From Clostridiales bacterium (GTDB lineage Bacteria; Bacillota; Clostridia; Christensenellales; Borkfalkiaceae): DNA of 64,000 nucleotides. This document shows positions 60,034 to 64,000 of this stretch, piece after piece (positions within the stretch are counted from its first letter, which is position 1; every line of letters starts with the position of its first letter). The notes beneath the pieces are model-generated. The model had not been told where the DNA came from. It did not search any database and saw only the letters and a program-made list of their open reading frames with translations. The position numbers were made by a program, and so were the translations under genes. The DNA is taken from positions 1-64,000 of the forward strand of contig SVIW01000006.1 in the NCBI GenBank assembly GCA_015069295.1. Direction: 5' to 3'.

Positions 60034-62508
60034 TTATTTTTTCTTTCTAATCAACAGCGCGCCGCCAACGAGGGTAACAAGTGCGGTGATACCGCCTGCC
60101 GCCAACGAAGAACCGCAACCGCTTTCTTCCGCTTCCCATTTCGCCGTCAAGGTGATATTGTCCGTGGGGCAGGTTTCAAAGTCGAAAGACTTGTCGCCGT
60201 TGTACCAGCCTTTAAACACGTACCCCTCTTTTTTCGGGTCGGCGGGTTTTTCTATCAGCTTGTCTTCGCGTACTTTTTGCGAAGCAATCGCGCCCGCACC
60301 GTCCGTGTCGAAGTTAATCGTATAAACTTGCAAGAATTTTGCCGTCAATTTGATATCCGACATTACGATATCGCTTTCACGCCATTCTCTTACGCCGTTA
60401 TACCAACCAACGAATTCATAGCCGACTTTGATCGGGTCCATCGGATACTCTTCTGCCGAAATGCGTCCGCCGTCCATAACCATTGCCGAGCCGTACCCGT
60501 CGAAATCTACCGTCCAGAATACGGTATCGAGCTTTTCCCATGCCCCCGTCTCTTCATTCCTTTGGAAAGCAATCGATTCGCCTACCGAATAATAGCAAAC
60601 GCCGTACGCTTCGATACCTGCCATCGTGTTTTCATACGAAGGAATAAAACAGCCTTTTTTAATTACGATCATCGAAATGGAGTTAGGGTCGGTTACACCG
60701 GGAATTTCCACCGCAAACGTACCTTTCTTGCCATAGTTGAACCAGCTGCCGCGAAGCCCTTTGCCCGTGTATTCGCCGAGCGGTTTCCCGTCGATGATAA
60801 CGTTGTTGTTAAACTCACCCTTGGCGAAGACCTGATCCAAACCGCCCGCAGGTAAATTAAGTTCAGCCTGCTCGAAATCAGATACGGACAGGGAAAGATT
60901 GATGACCGCATTATCGCCCGTCTGTTCGATAACCTCTAATTCGTCAACCGTCGTTACGCCGCGTTCAGGTGCTACACGCCAGTTTACGGAGAAGTCCTCG
61001 CTGGGATACCAATCGATATAATTGATGGTTTCCGTTTGTACGTACGCCTTTCTCGTCTCTACGTTTTGTCCCGTTGTGAATTCGTACGAAGGGAATTCAC
61101 AACCCGCTTTTACCGTAATTTTGTTAAACGATTTGCCGTTATACTGTCCGTCGAGAACGTATCCTACCGTGTTGTATTCTTCCCAAATATTATAATACTT
61201 TTCTTGGGTCGAGCTTGCCTCGTAAGCTTCGCGCAAAGTGGTATATTCGGCTCCGTTTTCATCGGGTTCCGTATACCAAAGCAAGATATTGTCCAAGGTA
61301 TTGTATTTTTCCTGCAACGCGCCGATAGGCACCGTCGTTTGCCCTACGGGATAATCGCTTGTCGGAAGATGGAAGAGGATGAAACAATGCCAACGGCTTT
61401 CCGCTTCGTGGTAATAGCCGCGGATATGTAATTCGTTTTCAAGCGCAATTTCCTGTGCGTCTACGGGAATATCGTCCGCAACGTCCAGTATCCAACTTTC
61501 GCCCGACTTTTCAAAAGCAACCGTGTTCTTTATCGTATAGCAAACCATCGTGTTTGTCGTAGGCTCTACGCTGTAAGGATAGCCAACGGGGGGCGTACCC
61601 GTATAATTCCCGCCCGTATAGGCAAAGGAGGGCAGCTGCGTGCCGCTGGGAATTACGATGCGTACCGCGTTGCTAAAAATCGTCGGTTCGAGGTGCGCAA
61701 AACTCAACAACCCCGATCTTTGCCACATATTATACAAAATTTGCGTATTGTTCGAAAACGCGTTTGCAAGCGTTACGTATTCCGTTTCGCTCGTATAAAT
61801 CAAGATCGTATCCAAGAAATTGTATTCTTTATATCTATCTTTAGGACTAATATTATAATAGGTAGAACCGTCCTCGTAATCGTTTTCACTAATCTTCAAC
61901 GTAAAACCGTTGTTTTCCCCTACCAAGGACATAATCGCCGTATCGACGATTTCTTTATTAGGATTCTCATATTTCCACAAATCCCCATTCTTTACATATA
62001 CCGTCGTCTCCTCCACAACGTACGCTGTCTTTTCCGTGCTCGTCGGAGCGGTCGTCGCACCATTAAGGTCGCTAAAGCCCGTATAGGCAAGTGAAGGGAA
62101 CTGCGTATCCGCAGGGATAACGATTTTTACTACGTCTTCGATATTAGAGAGCTGAATGGTAACCGTTCCGTATACCTGCCACATATTATAATAGACTCTT
62201 TCACCAAGCGCCTCTCTTGCCGTCGTATACGTAGTCTCGTCGGTGTACACCAAAATCGAATCCAAATAGTTATATCCCTCGTCGGAAAGCGTGTACAAGT
62301 TCGCGCCAAGGTCTGCAGTATAATCGCTTTCGCTAAGCGTCATGCGCAACCCCCCGTTTGCCTCTTCCACCTTCGTAATCGTGGTGGAAACGGTACTTTC
62401 CGCATCCGCAATAATTGCATTCCCCGACTCGTACAAAGCTCCGATAGCCAAGCAAAGCGATGCACCAAATGCCAAGGCTGCCCCTAATAAAGCTTTCTTT
62501 CTTCTCAT
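60034..62508 (-). CDS. Surface protein with divergent PAGTQFPS repeats, FFD repeats and a GCGS anchor
   Basis: An 824-residue exported protein. The signal peptide (about residues 5-30) is followed by four more divergent copies of the shared module, recognisable by YYNMWQ, IVIPADTQFPSLAYT and IVIPSGTQLPSFAYT. Two FFD/InlB-type repeats come next (YEFVGWYNGVREW and YVFKGWYNGDKSFDF). It ends EESGCGSSLAAGG, a hydrophobic helix and RKKK, the same C-terminal plan as the 769-residue protein. It is first in the surface operon, with its own promoter. It is probably a cell-surface binding protein; no catalytic residues are seen. Confidence 0.82.
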   Translation of the reverse strand: MRRKKALLGAALAFGASLCLAIGALYESGNAIIADAESTVSTTITKVEEANGGLRMTLSESDYTADLGANLYTLSDEGYNYLDSILVYTDETTYTTAREALGERVYYNMWQVYGTVTIQLSNIEDVVKIVIPADTQFPSLAYTGFSDLNGATTAPTSTEKTAYVVEETTVYVKNGDLWKYENPNKEIVDTAIMSLVGENNGFTLKISENDYEDGSTYYNISPKDRYKEYNFLDTILIYTSETEYVTLANAFSNNTQILYNMWQRSGLLSFAHLEPTIFSNAVRIVIPSGTQLPSFAYTGGNYTGTPPVGYPYSVEPTTNTMVCYTIKNTVAFEKSGESWILDVADDIPVDAQEIALENELHIRGYYHEAESRWHCFILFHLPTSDYPVGQTTVPIGALQEKYNTLDNILLWYTEPDENGAEYTTLREAYEASSTQEKYYNIWEEYNTVGYVLDGQYNGKSFNKITVKAGCEFPSYEFTTGQNVETRKAYVQTETINYIDWYPSEDFSVNWRVAPERGVTTVDELEVIEQTGDNAVINLSLSVSDFEQAELNLPAGGLDQVFAKGEFNNNVIIDGKPLGEYTGKGLRGSWFNYGKKGTFAVEIPGVTDPNSISMIVIKKGCFIPSYENTMAGIEAYGVCYYSVGESIAFQRNEETGAWEKLDTVFWTVDFDGYGSAMVMDGGRISAEEYPMDPIKVGYEFVGWYNGVREWRESDIVMSDIKLTAKFLQVYTINFDTDGAGAIASQKVREDKLIEKPADPKKEGYVFKGWYNGDKSFDFETCPTDNITLTAKWEAEESGCGSSLAAGGITALVTLVGGALLIRKKK

Positions 62509-62543
62509 TTTCGTCTCCTTTTACATTCTTTTTCGACAATTCT

Positions 62544-62572
62544 ATTATACACTAATACGTTTTCCCCGTCTA
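62544..62572 (-). promoter_or_regulatory. Promoter of the surface protein operon
   Basis: Minus-strand TAGACG (62567-62572), a 17-base spacer and a perfect TATAAT (62544-62549). AAAGGAGAC precedes the ATG. A direct repeat AACGGTTTTTA (62575 and 62602) lies just upstream. Confidence 0.6.
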
Positions 62573-62608
62573 TAACGGTTTTTAAGAAATTCATTACAAA
62601 AACGGTTT

Positions 62609-64000
62609 TTATTTCCCTGCGTTATAGCGATAGTTTAATCTGCCTATCGGCGCGCTGTCCCCGTCTACGTAGTATTTCATCATATCCGACGGGTCGGAAA
62701 TACCGTCCGCCACTTTAAAATCTACCGTAAACGAGCTTGCGTCTTTTATCCCCAGCGTTGCCAACGGAATTTTAATCGCAAACGTCTTGCCCGAAAGATA
62801 GGTTTCCGCATTTCCTGCCCCTATCCATTCGTATTTTCCGTTTACGGCTACTTTTTCCACGCTCGTTATCCCTGCTCCGTTTTGCGGCGCTTGGCGGTTG
62901 ACAAGGTATTGATACCCTTCCCAGCTTGCTCCCGTATTGCCTTGTACCGAAAGCAAAATATTGAGGTTGTTATTCGCCGTTTCGTCAACGACGATATCGT
63001 TTAAAGTGTTGATTTTGATATACAAATATTTCCCGTCGTTGACTACTTGCGTAGACACGATATCGTTTCGATTCGTCGTGTTGGTGTATACAGCGGCGTG
63101 CGGTCTGCCCTCCGCTACGGTATTGCGGAAGTTTCGTTCCATCGCGTCGCCCGCAAGGTCCATATACGTTCTGCCCGCCCAGCCCTTTTCGCTGTTTAAC
63201 GTAGGGCTTGAAGTCGCAGCATAGAAACGCACTTTTTTATCATTTTTAAAGGCACGGGTATTGCGCATATTTTGCAAATAGTAGTTATCCCCGTAGCCGC
63301 CCACCATCATTTCCGAATCGCGGGAGAATTCATAATTGAAATTGTCAGCAAAGCAAACGTATCCGCCGTATTCCTGCGTATAATAGTCGGTCAACTTCGC
63401 AGCGGTCCATTCGTTCCAGCCGGTAATCATAACTTCGTTGACTTTGCCTTTGTTTTTATGTACGGTCTTCCATTGATTTTCGAGGTTATACCCCTGCGCA
63501 ACTCTGTCTATATCGTTGGTACCAGAAACGTAGTCCCAGCCCCTGCCCCAGTTTTTGTTGTAATGGGTCGCCGAGAATGCGGGATGTTCGGACGCGCTCA
63601 TCGCATACGCGGGGTGTTGCGCCACCGATACGTTGACGTAGCCGTCGGAGGTAATATGTTGAGGATATACCCAATCAATCCACGAATAATCGTCTTTTTC
63701 TACGTTATCGTCCTTTTCATCGTTATGTTGATAAGGCCAAAGGGTGTTGCGGAAGGTAAAGAAATTCATCATTTCCCTTGCCACCGCTTTCGCCTCCGTC
63801 TCCGACGATACTTTATTATGCAATACCATCGTATACGCAAGCCATTCTTCAAAGGTATATTCCGAATTTTCCGTTCCGTATTCAGAGCCCACCCCCGTAT
63901 CTGCAAGATCCACGGAAATCATCGGTTTTCCGTCCTTTTTATACCAGCAAGAGGAATACTTCTCGTTTTTGTAATATTTTAAATAAAACTCTCCGACGCA
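62609..64000 (-). CDS. GH99/GH71-like glycosidase, 5' end cut by the window edge
   Basis: The frame runs open from the right edge to the stop; 463 residues are visible, the first being CVGEFYLKYYKNEKYS. Recognisable parts are WYKKDGKPMISVDL and the strand MITGWNEWTA, common to GH71/GH99-type and related TIM-barrel enzymes acting on alpha-mannan-like or other glycans. A ~200-residue C-terminal beta-sandwich (VAEGRPHAAVYTNTTNRNDI through AIKIPLATLGIKDA) follows and resembles a carbohydrate-binding domain. Its start, and thus any signal peptide, lies outside. The in-frame Met at 63922 is internal. It is probably secreted, given its surface-protein neighbours. Confidence 0.75.
   Translation of the reverse strand, partial: CVGEFYLKYYKNEKYSSCWYKKDGKPMISVDLADTGVGSEYGTENSEYTFEEWLAYTMVLHNKVSSETEAKAVAREMMNFFTFRNTLWPYQHNDEKDDNVEKDDYSWIDWVYPQHITSDGYVNVSVAQHPAYAMSASEHPAFSATHYNKNWGRGWDYVSGTNDIDRVAQGYNLENQWKTVHKNKGKVNEVMITGWNEWTAAKLTDYYTQEYGGYVCFADNFNYEFSRDSEMMVGGYGDNYYLQNMRNTRAFKNDKKVRFYAATSSPTLNSEKGWAGRTYMDLAGDAMERNFRNTVAEGRPHAAVYTNTTNRNDIVSTQVVNDGKYLYIKINTLNDIVVDETANNNLNILLSVQGNTGASWEGYQYLVNRQAPQNGAGITSVEKVAVNGKYEWIGAGNAETYLSGKTFAIKIPLATLGIKDASSFTVDFKVADGISDPSDMMKYYVDGDSAPIGRLNYRYNAGK

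Noticed and set aside
54274-62508. CRISPR-like repeat array
   Set aside because: The repeats are long, in frame and encode protein modules; there are no short spaced direct repeats with unique spacers.
63920-63922. True start of the GH99-like protein at the internal ATG
   Set aside because: The frame stays open to the edge and the residues before it (WYKKDGKP) fit the family, so the gene continues beyond the window.

Overview
The window looks like chromosome of a Gram-positive, gut-type Clostridia bacterium (Christensenellales-like; this placement is inference). Supporting signs are TTGACA-17-TATAAT promoters, AAGGAG ribosome sites, a T-box riboswitch on ileS, an archaeal-type aspartyl-tRNA synthetase, an NfnAB electron-bifurcating transhydrogenase and many lipobox lipoproteins. 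Nearly all genes are on the minus strand. The left edge carries three tandem promoters firing out of the window, and the right edge cuts a glycosidase-like gene.

Layout: 1-7.2 kb is housekeeping: ileS with a T-box, a polysaccharide deacetylase, aspS, a divergent pyridoxal kinase, and a probable 6S-type small RNA. 7.2-25.5 kb is carbohydrate cluster 1. It has a solute-binding lipoprotein, two ABC permeases (one with a very large outside domain), a fused AraC regulator/Gfo-Idh protein, a large lipoprotein, a Gfo/Idh oxidoreductase and four tandem paralogous lipoproteins. 25.6-35.4 kb holds a GH42 enzyme, a FAD oxidoreductase, and an esterase / unknown glycosidase-like / GH78-like operon divergent from an AraC regulator. 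35.5-45.1 kb holds a small lipoprotein with a divergent XRE repressor and paired operators, a tRNA-Pro beside a tRNA-derived repeat element, YfhO, NfnAB, a cation antiporter, a YccF protein and an M20 amidohydrolase. 45.2-51.7 kb is carbohydrate cluster 2: two permeases, a binding protein, Gfo/Idh, AraC and a GH29 fucosidase. 51.8-64 kb encodes three very repetitive surface or secreted proteins, a 41-residue peptide and a GH99/GH71-like enzyme.

How it fits together: secreted and surface glycosidase-like and repeat proteins would bind and trim complex fucose-, rhamnose- and galactose-containing glycans. Two importers, which lack their own ATPase genes here, would take up the products. Gfo/Idh enzymes, the deacetylase and the esterase would modify sugars, and AraC proteins would control expression. 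The most unusual element is the AraC-Gfo/Idh fusion, whose catalytic EKP lysine is replaced by glutamate. It may be a regulator that uses a dead dehydrogenase as its sugar or NAD(P)(H) sensor. Cluster 2 encodes the same two domains as separate adjacent genes in the same order.
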